This document shows positions 1 through 7,836 of a stretch of DNA of 64,000 bases, piece by piece. Source of the DNA: Pseudoalteromonas piscicida (lineage in GTDB: Bacteria > Pseudomonadota > Gammaproteobacteria > Enterobacterales > Alteromonadaceae); NCBI RefSeq assembly GCF_002208135.1, contig NZ_CP021647.1, positions 871,501 through 935,500 on the forward strand. The letters run 5' to 3'. The translations under genes were made by a program, and so were the position numbers. The notes beneath the pieces are model-generated. The model saw only the letters and a program-made list of their open reading frames with translations. It was not told where the DNA came from and searched no databases. Position 1 is the stretch's first letter. Every line of letters begins with the position of its first letter.

Positions 1-125
1 TAAGTGTGAAACTGGACATCAACAACCTGTTTGATAAGACTTATTTTGAAAACTCCTATCACAAACTATGGACCATGCCGGGATCACCTACAACATACAG
101 CGCAAGTGTGAAGTATCAGTTTTGA
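1..125 (+). CDS. TonB-dependent receptor, C-terminal fragment
   Basis: Only the last 40 or so codons are in the window; the gene starts upstream. The reading frame (second frame, stop TGA at 123-125) ends with the segment LDINNLFDKTYF, then a short GSPTTYSASVKYQF tail. A 'NLFDKxYF' strand close to the C-terminus and a terminal aromatic Phe are typical of TonB-dependent outer-membrane receptors, where the last beta strand ends in Phe for BAM recognition. Such receptors import siderophores or other large ligands using TonB energy. The ligand cannot be told from this fragment. A terminator hairpin follows 60 bases downstream. Confidence 0.85.
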   Translation, partial: SVKLDINNLFDKTYFENSYHKLWTMPGSPTTYSASVKYQF

Positions 126-183
126 TCCCTAATACGAGCGTAAAGTCTTAGCATATTTTAAGTCTTCTGCTTGTCGAGAGAGT

Positions 184-217
184 AACAGTCTGAGTCATTT
201 TACTTGGACTGTTTTTT
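184..217 (+). terminator. Rho-independent terminator after TonB receptor
   Basis: AACAGTC (184-190) pairs with GACTGTT (207-213), extended inward by two G-T wobbles and AGT/ACT, giving a 12-bp stem with a CATTTT loop, followed by a T run. It ends the TonB-receptor transcript. It also overlaps position 204, which argues that translation of the next gene begins at 243 rather than at the upstream in-frame start at 204. Confidence 0.8.
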
Positions 218-242
218 CGCTTTTAACACGAGAAAGAGTGTA

Positions 243-1409
243 ATGAATAATCTGCAAAACAGTAAAACACGGTTGTCTTCTATCGATATACTGCGTGGCA
301 TCGTGATGTTATTTATGTTGGTTGACCATGTGAGAGAGCGTTTTTTCTTGCATGTACCAGTTCTTGATCCAATGGACATTCATACTACGAGTCCAGATCT
401 GTATTTTACCCGTTTAAGTGCCCATTTTTGTGCGCCTATTTTTGTCTTTTTGACAGGTTTATCGGCTTGGTTGTATGAAAACCCCGCAAATGGCGCGAAG
501 CGATCGGCCCAGTCATTTCTTTTAAAGCGTGGCCTATTTTTAATTTTACTTGAAATGACACTGGTTAATTTTTCTTGGTTTGGCGCGTATCAAACACTGT
601 ACTTGCAAGTTATTTGGGCAATTGGCGTCAGTATGGTGGTATTGGCACTGATGGTCGCTTTACCTCGTAGTGTGATAGCAATATTGGGTGTAAGTATTGT
701 GGCTGGTCATAATTTATTGTCGCCCATCGAGTTTGCACCGAATGAAATAGGCTATACCGTTTGGACGATTCTGCATGACCGAGGTTATTTAGTCGCAGAT
801 GCTGTTGTTAACGTAAAAGCGTCTTATCCGGTTTTACCTTGGATTGGCGTTATCTTGTGCGGCTATGCGGTAGGGCCTTTATTTTCAGGCTCAGTGTCAT
901 CGCAGGCACGTAAAACCATTTTATTGCAAAGTGGCACAGCTCTGTTAATTGGTTTAGTGATCCTAAGAGGATTAAATCTATACGGAGAAACGCTTGATTG
1001 GTCTCAACAGGCAACAATACTTCTCACCACAATGGACTTTTTTAACTTTACCAAATATCCACCATCTCTCGACTTTATTTTACTTACCTTGGGAGTTGGT
1101 GCATTCGTATTAGCGTTTTTAGAGACTAATGCGCTCAGAGTATTAGAGCCGGTTCGAGTACTAGGGTCAGCACCGATGTTTTTCTACATTACGCACCTAT
1201 ACGCGCTACTTGTCCTTAGTATATTGGCACAATGGCTATTTGGTGCGAATCAACACTATGGTAGCAGCAAAACAGCATATTTTGGCTTTTACCATGTTTG
1301 GCAGATATGGCTATTCGCAATGGTTTTAAGCGTGCTTTTATACCCATTATGTAAATGGTTTGCAGGTTATAAACGGAAAACATCAGCGCGATGGGTAAAG
1401 TATTTTTAA
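243..1409 (+). CDS. DUF1624 / HGSNAT-like multi-pass membrane protein
   Basis: A polytopic inner-membrane protein of 388 residues. The N-terminal 'RLSSIDILRGIVMLFMLVDHVRERF' region is the hallmark of DUF1624, related to the acyltransferase domain of heparan-alpha-glucosaminide N-acetyltransferase; the conserved Asp/Arg and the 'DH' after the first membrane segment are present. About ten hydrophobic segments follow. By family analogy it may transfer an acyl group across the membrane, but the substrate is unknown. The start at 243 is chosen because GAAAGAG lies just upstream at 232-238, whereas the longer frame from 204 begins inside the preceding terminator. It stands alone between a terminator and a convergent gene. 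Confidence 0.85.
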   Translation: MNNLQNSKTRLSSIDILRGIVMLFMLVDHVRERFFLHVPVLDPMDIHTTSPDLYFTRLSAHFCAPIFVFLTGLSAWLYENPANGAKRSAQSFLLKRGLFLILLEMTLVNFSWFGAYQTLYLQVIWAIGVSMVVLALMVALPRSVIAILGVSIVAGHNLLSPIEFAPNEIGYTVWTILHDRGYLVADAVVNVKASYPVLPWIGVILCGYAVGPLFSGSVSSQARKTILLQSGTALLIGLVILRGLNLYGETLDWSQQATILLTTMDFFNFTKYPPSLDFILLTLGVGAFVLAFLETNALRVLEPVRVLGSAPMFFYITHLYALLVLSILAQWLFGANQHYGSSKTAYFGFYHVWQIWLFAMVLSVLLYPLCKWFAGYKRKTSARWVKYF

Positions 1410-1483
1410 ATATCAAAATACTGTTTAAGTTGTTGTTTTTAAAATGAAAAACATTTAAGGCGGAGCTGGTAAGCAAATGGCAG

Positions 1484-1525
1484 ACACTCACCATAACATG
1501 GATGCGAATTATGGTGGGTGTTTGT
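1484..1525. terminator. Convergent terminator hairpin
   Basis: ACACTCACCATAA (1484-1496) pairs with TTATGGTGGGTGT (1509-1521) as a 13-bp stem with one G-T wobble and a 12-base loop, followed by TTGTATT. It lies between the tail-to-tail DUF1624 and glutamine-amidotransferase genes. The T run is weak, so the assignment as terminator is moderate. Confidence 0.6.
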
Positions 1526-1581
1526 ATTAGCCTCGAGCGCATGCCTTATCCAAACCTCAGGTTAAATAGTATAATTAACAC

Positions 1582-2298
1582 TCAGCGTTTTGATTTATAG
1601 AAGCTTTCTAACTTATCTAAAAAGTCGTGCAGTTTTTGGTTCATTTCGTCATAGTTATGACTCAGTAAAACGTCTGGCTCATCTACAAATCGATACTGTA
1701 ACGCGTCACTGAGGTCGTCATTTTCAATCAGTAATGCGACGATATCTTTGGTAAATTCCATATGGCACTGAAAACCATATACGAGATCGCGATAGGCGAC
1801 AATTTGCCTTGGGCACCCCGCGCTATATGCAATCACTTGTGATCCATTGGTGAGCCCCGGCATATCATTATGCCAATGACCGACATCCAACACTTTTCCA
1901 AAATGACTAAATAGTGGGTGTGTCATCCCGGCTTCCGTCAAGGTTATCGGGTATTTTCCTATTTCACGTTCAGGGCTAGGTTGAAATGCTGCACCTAACG
2001 CTTCACCGATTAGTTGCGACCCAAGGCATATACCAAGCACAACTTTTCCGGCGGTAATCGAGTTCAAGATGACTTCTTGCTCACCTGTTGCATCGAAGTG
2101 CGGGCATTGCTCAATTGTTGTTGATGGATCTTGAGGTCCTCCCATTACAATCAAAAAATCTAAGTCATCGATATTTTTTGGGAGCGGTTCTCCTTGATAA
2201 ACTCGCGAGTAGGTAATGGTATGGTCGCGTTTATTTGCCCACGATTCATAGGCACCGGGCGCTTCAAAATGTTCATGAACGATAAAGTGAATATGCAT
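1582..2298 (-). CDS. Class I glutamine amidotransferase (GATase1)-like protein
   Basis: 238 residues, cytoplasmic. The class-I GATase triad is visible: nucleophile Cys91 in GICLGSQ, His179 and Glu181 in FQCHMEF; an oxyanion-type 'VMGGPQDP' motif lies near residue 52. This is the stand-alone type often labelled GMP-synthase-like; partners that would receive the ammonia are not present, so it may instead hydrolyse a gamma-glutamyl compound. AAGG lies seven bases before the ATG. It is transcribed away from the AraC regulator at 2397 with a 98-base shared promoter region, so control by that regulator is a reasonable inference. Substrate unknown. Confidence 0.88.
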   Translation of the reverse strand: MHIHFIVHEHFEAPGAYESWANKRDHTITYSRVYQGEPLPKNIDDLDFLIVMGGPQDPSTTIEQCPHFDATGEQEVILNSITAGKVVLGICLGSQLIGEALGAAFQPSPEREIGKYPITLTEAGMTHPLFSHFGKVLDVGHWHNDMPGLTNGSQVIAYSAGCPRQIVAYRDLVYGFQCHMEFTKDIVALLIENDDLSDALQYRFVDEPDVLLSHNYDEMNQKLHDFLDKLESFYKSKR

Positions 2299-2396
2299 CT
2301 TTGTGCCTTTTAATTAACGATAGGCTGTAGATGGTATATTAAATTTGGATGGCGTAATTTATACTAGCAGACGTTTAATGTTGATAAGTCGCCAAG

Positions 2397-3188
2397 ATGC
2401 AAGCTAATGACCTCATCAAAGGTTCTCCTAATAAACAAATCATAACTAAAACGACGAATATGGCTTCTGGCTATGTTGATGACTTTCACTCACATTTGTG
2501 GCATCAAATTGTGTTTCCTTTGCAGGGGCTGCTGCAATCGAGTATCGGCGATAAAAGCGGGATCGTACCTCACAATGGCATGCTCTTCATACCCGCAAAT
2601 ACAGTGCATAAATCCATAGCGATTACAGACACACAGTTTTTGGCGATTTACCTTAATCCCGACAAATATGTTCAGTATGGAGACCAACCAAAATCCTGTC
2701 TGGTAACGCCATTTATTAAAGCGTTAATACTGCTGTTATTTGAAAACGAGACGCTCACTCAAGCAGAGTCCAATATCACACATTTGCTAACGGTATTGCG
2801 AGATCAAATTGAGATCGCAAACCGTTATGAAATACCTTTGCTCATACCTACCGATAAACGTCTTTTATCCATTTTCTTACAGCTTAAAGAGCAACCGGAT
2901 TTACCATTTACGTTAAAGGAATGGGCAACAAAAGTGGGCGCTTCTGAGCGTACTTTGTCGCGATTGTGCTCAAGGGAGTTTTCTCAATCATTTTCACGGT
3001 GGAGACAAAATGTGAGGTTAGTTTTATCTTTGCAATTGTTAGAGTCGCAAAAGAGCATACAGGAAATTGCTATCGAGTTGGGATACGCTTCTGACTCTGC
3101 ATTTGTACAAGCGTTTAAGAAATTGTTTAACCAAACACCGAGAAAGTACCGTATTGCCAACCTACAGCATAACGTAAATTCATTTTGA
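2397..3188 (+). CDS. AraC-family transcriptional regulator
   Basis: 263 residues. The N-terminal half is a cupin-like ligand-binding domain ('DFHSHLWHQIVFPLQGLLQS', 'FIPANTVHKSI', typical of AraC_binding). The C-terminal ~100 residues carry the two helix-turn-helix motifs: 'FTLKEWATKVGASERTLSRLCSREF' and 'SIQEIAIELGYASDSAFVQAFKKLFNQTPRKYR'. It should bind DNA and respond to a small molecule. Divergent from the GATase1 gene, which is its most likely target along with itself. No strong ribosome-binding site is seen before the ATG. Confidence 0.92.
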   Translation: MQANDLIKGSPNKQIITKTTNMASGYVDDFHSHLWHQIVFPLQGLLQSSIGDKSGIVPHNGMLFIPANTVHKSIAITDTQFLAIYLNPDKYVQYGDQPKSCLVTPFIKALILLLFENETLTQAESNITHLLTVLRDQIEIANRYEIPLLIPTDKRLLSIFLQLKEQPDLPFTLKEWATKVGASERTLSRLCSREFSQSFSRWRQNVRLVLSLQLLESQKSIQEIAIELGYASDSAFVQAFKKLFNQTPRKYRIANLQHNVNSF

Positions 3189-3309
3189 GCAACTTCTGCT
3201 ACTTGCACGTGACTCGCGCTATAGGCGCAAATATCTTATCGCGAATGCTTTTAAGTTCTTCTGGGTTTATGTAGTCTATTCTAGTTTTGATTATTGGAGG
3301 CATTTCGCG

Positions 3310-5214
3310 ATGTTGCGAATTCTTTTATGTGCTAGCTTAGGATTAGCACCAAGTTTTGGATTAGTTGCCAAAGAGGTAATGACCCCAGACAAGCTTTGGC
3401 AAGTAAAGCGCGTGAGTGCGCTTGGGTTATCTAAAGACAACACCCATGTAATTTATCGAGTTACAACGCCTAGTGTTGAAAACAATGACTTTGATAGCAA
3501 AGTTTATCAAGTGCCGTTAAAGGGTGGGGCGTCTCAACTTTTAAGCGCGTATCAAGGGATATTATCAGACGATAATATTTCGCCTGATGGCAGCAAAAAA
3601 CTATTTCATGACACCGTCAATGTTGAAGCTGTGCTGGCCACAGATAGACATAAAGCACTTACGCAAGCAGATGCTTACGTGTTTGACGACTTAAACTACC
3701 GCCATTGGGATACCTGGAAAGACGGCAGTGTTAAACATGTGTTCTATCAGGATCTAATCACAGAAGAAAAAGTCGACATCATGAAAGGTATGCCTTTTGA
3801 TAGCCCGACGTCACCATTTGGTGGTTCAAGCGACTATGTTTGGGGTCCAAAAGGTGAAAATATCTACTACGTCAGTAAAAAGTTGACTGGCGCAGAATAT
3901 GCGAGCAGCACCAACACAGATATTTATCGTTATAACTTAGCGAGCAAGAAAACCACCAATCTAACCGAGCAAAACTTGGGTTATGATAAAAGCCCAGAGT
4001 TCTCATCCACAGGGCTGCTGGCTTTCTTACGTATGGATGAAGCGGGTAACGAGGCGGATAAAAATGACATTATCGTTAAGCAGGGTGACAGAGAAATCAA
4101 TCTAACTGCGCACTGGGACGGCACGGTAAGCAGTTTTGAGTGGAGTTATGATGGTAAGCATATTTATTTTATTGCACCAATTGACGGGACAATCCAGCTA
4201 TTTCAAGTTGCGGTGAACACCAAAACCAAAGCCAATCCAAAAATTAAGCAGCTGACTAAGGGCATGTTTGATGTAAATAGCATTGTTGCCGCCCTAGACG
4301 ACCAGTTAGTTGTTACTCGTAATAGCATGAATCAAGCAAAAGAGATCTTCCGCTTTGATCTGAATAGTAAAAAGCTTGTTGCGCTGACAAATGTTAACGA
4401 GGCGTTTTATGCTGATTTGGATTTACCGAACGTTGAAAAGCGAATGGTGAAGACAAAAGACGGCGAAGACATGCTAACGTGGGTTATCTACCCACCTAAT
4501 TTTGATAAGCGTAAGCAATACCCAACGCTGTTATACCTTCAAGGTGGCCCACAGTCGCCGTTATCACAGTTTTACTCCTTCCGCTGGAACTTCCAAGTGA
4601 TGGCTTCACAAGGGTACATTGTGGTTGCGCCAAATCGTCGTGGTATGCCTGGACACGGTGTGAAATGGAACAAAGACATCAGCCAAGATTGGGGTGGTAA
4701 GGTAATGCAAGATTACCTAGACGCAATCGACGATGTTGCGAAAGAGTCATACGTTGACAACAAACGTATCGCAGCAGTTGGTGCGAGCTTTGGTGGTTAC
4801 TCTGCGTTTTACTTAGCTGGCAACCACGATGGTCGTTTCAAAACTTTTATCGCGCACTGTGGCATTTTTGATTTGCGTAGTATGTACGGCACAACCGAAG
4901 AAATGTTCTTTGTGAACAACGAATTGGGTGGCGCGTACTGGGAGCAAAACAATGCGGCCATCAGCAAGGCATACAATCAGTTTAACCCAATCAGCTATGT
5001 CGATAAGTGGGATGCGCCGATGTTCGTGATCCATGGTGGTAAAGACTACCGTGTACCACTGAGCCAAGGGATGCAAGCTTTTCAAGCTGCTAAACTACGT
5101 GGCTTAAAGAGCCGTTTCCTTTATTTCCCTGAAGAAAACCACTGGGTACTGACACCGCAAAACGGGATAGTATGGCAGCGTGAATTCTTCAAGTGGTTAG
5201 AAGAAACTCTATAA
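3310..5214 (+). CDS. Secreted S9-family (prolyl oligopeptidase/DPP-type) peptidase
   Basis: 634 residues with an N-terminal signal peptide ending near VAKEV (residues 1-22). Residues ~25-370 form a beta-propeller with WD40/TolB-like blades; residues ~380-634 are the alpha/beta hydrolase catalytic domain. The S9 triad is visible: Ser493 in GASFGGYSAF, Asp579 in HGGKDYRVP, His611 in EENHWVL. Family members cleave dipeptides or acyl-peptides from oligopeptides; a periplasmic or extracellular nutrient role fits. GGAGG lies nine bases before the ATG. A MITE-like element separates the stop codon from the apparent native terminator at 5451. Confidence 0.93.
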   Translation: MLRILLCASLGLAPSFGLVAKEVMTPDKLWQVKRVSALGLSKDNTHVIYRVTTPSVENNDFDSKVYQVPLKGGASQLLSAYQGILSDDNISPDGSKKLFHDTVNVEAVLATDRHKALTQADAYVFDDLNYRHWDTWKDGSVKHVFYQDLITEEKVDIMKGMPFDSPTSPFGGSSDYVWGPKGENIYYVSKKLTGAEYASSTNTDIYRYNLASKKTTNLTEQNLGYDKSPEFSSTGLLAFLRMDEAGNEADKNDIIVKQGDREINLTAHWDGTVSSFEWSYDGKHIYFIAPIDGTIQLFQVAVNTKTKANPKIKQLTKGMFDVNSIVAALDDQLVVTRNSMNQAKEIFRFDLNSKKLVALTNVNEAFYADLDLPNVEKRMVKTKDGEDMLTWVIYPPNFDKRKQYPTLLYLQGGPQSPLSQFYSFRWNFQVMASQGYIVVAPNRRGMPGHGVKWNKDISQDWGGKVMQDYLDAIDDVAKESYVDNKRIAAVGASFGGYSAFYLAGNHDGRFKTFIAHCGIFDLRSMYGTTEEMFFVNNELGGAYWEQNNAAISKAYNQFNPISYVDKWDAPMFVIHGGKDYRVPLSQGMQAFQAAKLRGLKSRFLYFPEENHWVLTPQNGIVWQREFFKWLEETL

Positions 5215-5240
5215 TTGATGTCACTACTATCAGCAATGAG

Positions 5241-5447
5241 TAGTTAACCTGAACTCGGGATAACAACTTGTTCTCTAGCAGCTGTTATCCCTTACTACTG
5301 CGTTAAATTTGCTTGCAATAGGCCAGCTATTGACGCACAAATTTGCCTTGTATTAAGAAATAACTTCTGGCTAGAGTGATATTACGCTTTTGAACTTAGG
5401 TATTTTAGTGAATTAACTAACTTCTTATCCCGAGTTCAGGTTAGTTA
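5241..5447. mobile_element. MITE-like element with 17-bp terminal inverted repeats
   Basis: ACCTGAACTCGGGATAA (5247-5263) is the exact reverse complement of TTATCCCGAGTTCAGGT (5425-5441), and both ends are flanked by the direct repeat TAGTTA (5241-5246 and 5442-5447), as expected of a target-site duplication. The 195-bp body has no protein-coding capacity and is rich in secondary structure: GGGATAACA/TGTTATCCC (5257-5265 with 5283-5291) and a second stem around CAATAG/CTATTG with TGCGT/ACGCA. This is the structure of a non-autonomous miniature inverted-repeat element. The transposase family that would move it is unknown; no second copy was noticed in this window. Confidence 0.8.
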
Positions 5448-5450
5448 AGA

Positions 5451-5494
5451 AAATGCCAGATCGCACAGTATGTTGTCTGGCATTTTTGTTTTGT
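5451..5494 (+). terminator. Rho-independent terminator for the S9 peptidase
   Basis: AAATGCCAGA (5451-5460) pairs perfectly with TCTGGCATTT (5476-5485), followed by TTGTTTT. It sits directly beyond the MITE-like element, about 240 bases after the peptidase stop codon. Confidence 0.85.
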
Positions 5495-5582
5495 AGTGTA
5501 GCCTTGGTACTGCGCAAGTATTGTTTGGCCCGAAAATTGGCGCCATACTAAATTAGTCAAAGGAAACTAGAGGGAAAATTAA

Positions 5583-5984
5583 ATGATTAAAAGGATAATA
5601 AGTGGTTTTTGGTTACTTATGTTGGCTGTCAATACACAGGCAGCTGAAGAAGCGTTAACGATTGATAGTGTAGTGCCTAACAGTATTGAGCTGGCTTTTC
5701 CTAATGATGCCAATATTTACCCAGATATCAGTGACTTCAAAGTACTTAACGCGGTGTTGATGAGTAATGAAAGCGGTGAGCGCTGGGCAATGATCACGAT
5801 TAAAAACCAATCGAGTGGCCGCCGTACGTTAACACAAAAACATCTGTTGGCACTAACGGCGAACGGTCAAAGGATCGCGCCGATGAAGCTTTCTGAAAGT
5901 TTTGATGGCGGTGAAACGCTTTCCCTCACATTGGCTTTCGGTGAGAATAAGTTTCCGTTGCTTAACGTGTATACGCGTAATTAA
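5583..5984 (+). CDS. Small secreted protein of unknown function
   Basis: 133 residues. An N-terminal signal peptide (KRIISGFWLLMLAVNTQA, cleavage probably after residue ~20) predicts export to the periplasm. The mature part is about 110 residues, predicted mostly beta, with no recognised motif and no cysteines. It stands alone between the terminator at 5451-5494 and the convergent DUF2063 gene. I do not recognise the family; orthologues would probably be in related marine gammaproteobacteria. Confidence 0.75.
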   Translation: MIKRIISGFWLLMLAVNTQAAEEALTIDSVVPNSIELAFPNDANIYPDISDFKVLNAVLMSNESGERWAMITIKNQSSGRRTLTQKHLLALTANGQRIAPMKLSESFDGGETLSLTLAFGENKFPLLNVYTRN

Positions 5985-6009
5985 TCTAACATTCGACCCA
6001 AAAGAACAC

Positions 6010-6873
6010 TTATGCTTTCTGTAACGTAAACAGCCCCCTGTTAATCGCGCTTGGCAGCCAAACTGCTAACTGCGATCTCAATACTTGAGTCTCCATATTC
6101 ATGCGCTTAGCACAGTAGGTTATTGCTTCTTGATAGCGTAGCGGCTTTTCTCTCAAATGAAGCAATAAATCTGCTTGCCAGTCATTTAAGACACTCATTT
6201 TGATGCGATATTGTTGGCGCGATATTGCAATATACGTTTGCTCAGGCGTTGGCAAGGTGTACGGCTTTGCTTGTTCAAGCTGGGTTATAAGCGGCAGCAA
6301 AGGGTAATCGGTTTGAATCAGTTGTACGGATTCTGGCACCGACATGACAAAGTTTTCTGCGACACCACAAAGGAGCTCAATCTCGTTTATTGCCGCGGTT
6401 GATTGCTGTGCTTCAGGCCCAGGCTTTAACAGTGCAAGCGCTTTGGCTCTTTCAAACTTAGCGAGCTCTGAAGGCAAACTAAACATCGTTTGCTGGTGGG
6501 CATTAAAATCGCCGGTAGGTTTAGTGTTTGCTAAAAAGTCAGCGAAGCGCGAGCCTAGTTGATGTAGTGTCCAAGACTCTGAGGGTAAGGTGACGATAAA
6601 GGCTTTGGCGAAGGTGTCGAATACTTCGTCGCCCATAAACTGGCAAAGTAATGCAAACTCTCCCCGAAGACATTCTACTAAACGCATCACATAGCCTGCA
6701 GCATAGATGTCTACTCTTCTCATGGCTCCGAGTGTTTTACTACTTTTTACACAGTCATGCAGCGTTAAACCATGGGGATTTGCAGCGGTATTGAGTTTTT
6801 GTGGTAGGTCGCCTCGTACCATTAAAACGGTGCTAAGCCACTGCTGAGTTTGCGTTAAGTCTGGCGTTTTCAT
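6010..6873 (-). CDS. DUF2063 (HvfC/BufC-type) partner protein
   Basis: 287 residues. The N-terminal ~100 residues match the DUF2063 'putative DNA-binding' domain: a pattern of 'RRVDIYAAGYVMRLVECLRGEFALLCQFMGDEVFDTFAKAF...P' is visible at ~50-100. The family almost always accompanies DUF692 enzymes and is thought to act as a precursor-recognition or docking partner (HvfC/BufC), not as a DNA-binding protein. Its ATG overlaps the DUF692 stop by one base (TAATG), so the two are translationally coupled. The C-terminal half is less conserved and resembles a winged-helix fold. Last gene of the three-gene operon. Confidence 0.88.
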   Translation of the reverse strand: MKTPDLTQTQQWLSTVLMVRGDLPQKLNTAANPHGLTLHDCVKSSKTLGAMRRVDIYAAGYVMRLVECLRGEFALLCQFMGDEVFDTFAKAFIVTLPSESWTLHQLGSRFADFLANTKPTGDFNAHQQTMFSLPSELAKFERAKALALLKPGPEAQQSTAAINEIELLCGVAENFVMSVPESVQLIQTDYPLLPLITQLEQAKPYTLPTPEQTYIAISRQQYRIKMSVLNDWQADLLLHLREKPLRYQEAITYCAKRMNMETQVLRSQLAVWLPSAINRGLFTLQKA

Positions 6874-7823
6874 TATGTTAATTCTGCTCGCTCTTTAACG
6901 ATTGGAGTTGACAGCGCGTTGGTGCTAGTAACTGTATCTTGCTTTGGAATATGCCCTGTCAGTACCAGTTTTGCTTTGCTTAACTCATCAACGAGTTCAG
7001 GAAAACTGGGGATATTGGCATCCCATTCAAGTAGGGTAGACACGCCACCCGTTAACTGCTGCGCCAGTTGGTAAAGTTGCCAAACTTTGGCGGGCACCGG
7101 TTGGTCATGGGTGTCTATCAAACAATCACCGCAGTCGCTAGGACCGGCTAGATGTATTTGAACGATGTGTTTATGGGGGAGTTGGCGAATAAATGCCTCG
7201 GCGTCAAAACCATGGTTAAAGCTACTGACAAAAACATTGTTTACATCCAACAGCATACCGCAGCCTGTTGCGGTGACTAATTCACTAAAGAACTCGCTTT
7301 CGGTGAGAGTTGAATGTTGAAACTCAAGATAAGTTGAAGGATTCTCAAGCACTAAAGGCCGTTCTAAAAAATCCTGCACTTGATCAACACGGTTGATAAC
7401 GTGCTGTAGGCTTTCGTCGGTTAACGGCATAGGTAGGAGATCGTGACTATTCAAACCAGCAACGCCTGTCCAACACAAATGATCAGAAATAAGCTGTGGT
7501 TTAACGAATTCACTTAACTCCTTGAGCTTGCCTAAGTATTCAAAGTTAAGTGGGTCACTGCTACCAATATTCATTGACACACCATGCATCACTAGCGGGT
7601 ATTGTTCCTTTAACTGAGCGAGCATATGCCGGCCATATCCGTGATTATCTATATAGTTTTCACTGATGATTTCAAACCAGTCGACACCAAGTGATGTACC
7701 GCGCTCTAAATGGGACATAATAAAGGGATAGTGCTGGCTTCTTAGGCCAATACCAAACCCCAAGTCGGTTAGTTTTTCGATAGCGGACGCAGCAAGCTGC
7801 TGCGTCCGAATTGGATTTGTCAT
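6873..7823 (-). CDS. DUF692 multinuclear non-heme iron oxidative enzyme (MNIO)
   Basis: 316 residues, a TIM-barrel-like DUF692 protein. Characteristic segments are 'GIGLRSQHYPFI', 'DWFEIISENYIDNHG', 'VMHGVSMNIGSSDPLN', 'PQLISDHLCWTG', 'LENPSTYLEF', 'GMLLDVNNVFVSSFNHGFD', 'HIVQIHLAGPSDCGDCLIDTHDQPVP' and 'LLEWDANIPSFPEL', which contain the His/Asp/Glu metal ligands of the MNIO family (MbnB, TglH, BufB, HvfB). Known members use two or three irons to modify cysteines (or other residues) in a peptide with help of a partner protein. AGGAAAG precedes the ATG. It lies 13 bases after the ferritin-like gene and overlaps the DUF2063 gene, so its substrate is probably the upstream gene product. Confidence 0.93.
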   Translation of the reverse strand: MTNPIRTQQLAASAIEKLTDLGFGIGLRSQHYPFIMSHLERGTSLGVDWFEIISENYIDNHGYGRHMLAQLKEQYPLVMHGVSMNIGSSDPLNFEYLGKLKELSEFVKPQLISDHLCWTGVAGLNSHDLLPMPLTDESLQHVINRVDQVQDFLERPLVLENPSTYLEFQHSTLTESEFFSELVTATGCGMLLDVNNVFVSSFNHGFDAEAFIRQLPHKHIVQIHLAGPSDCGDCLIDTHDQPVPAKVWQLYQLAQQLTGGVSTLLEWDANIPSFPELVDELSKAKLVLTGHIPKQDTVTSTNALSTPIVKERAELT

Positions 7824-7836
7824 GCTATCTTTCCTA

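Noticed and set aside
1216..1542. Minus-strand open frame of 108 codons over the end of the DUF1624 gene
   Set aside because: It lies antisense to a well-supported gene, has no start signal and no recognisable protein.
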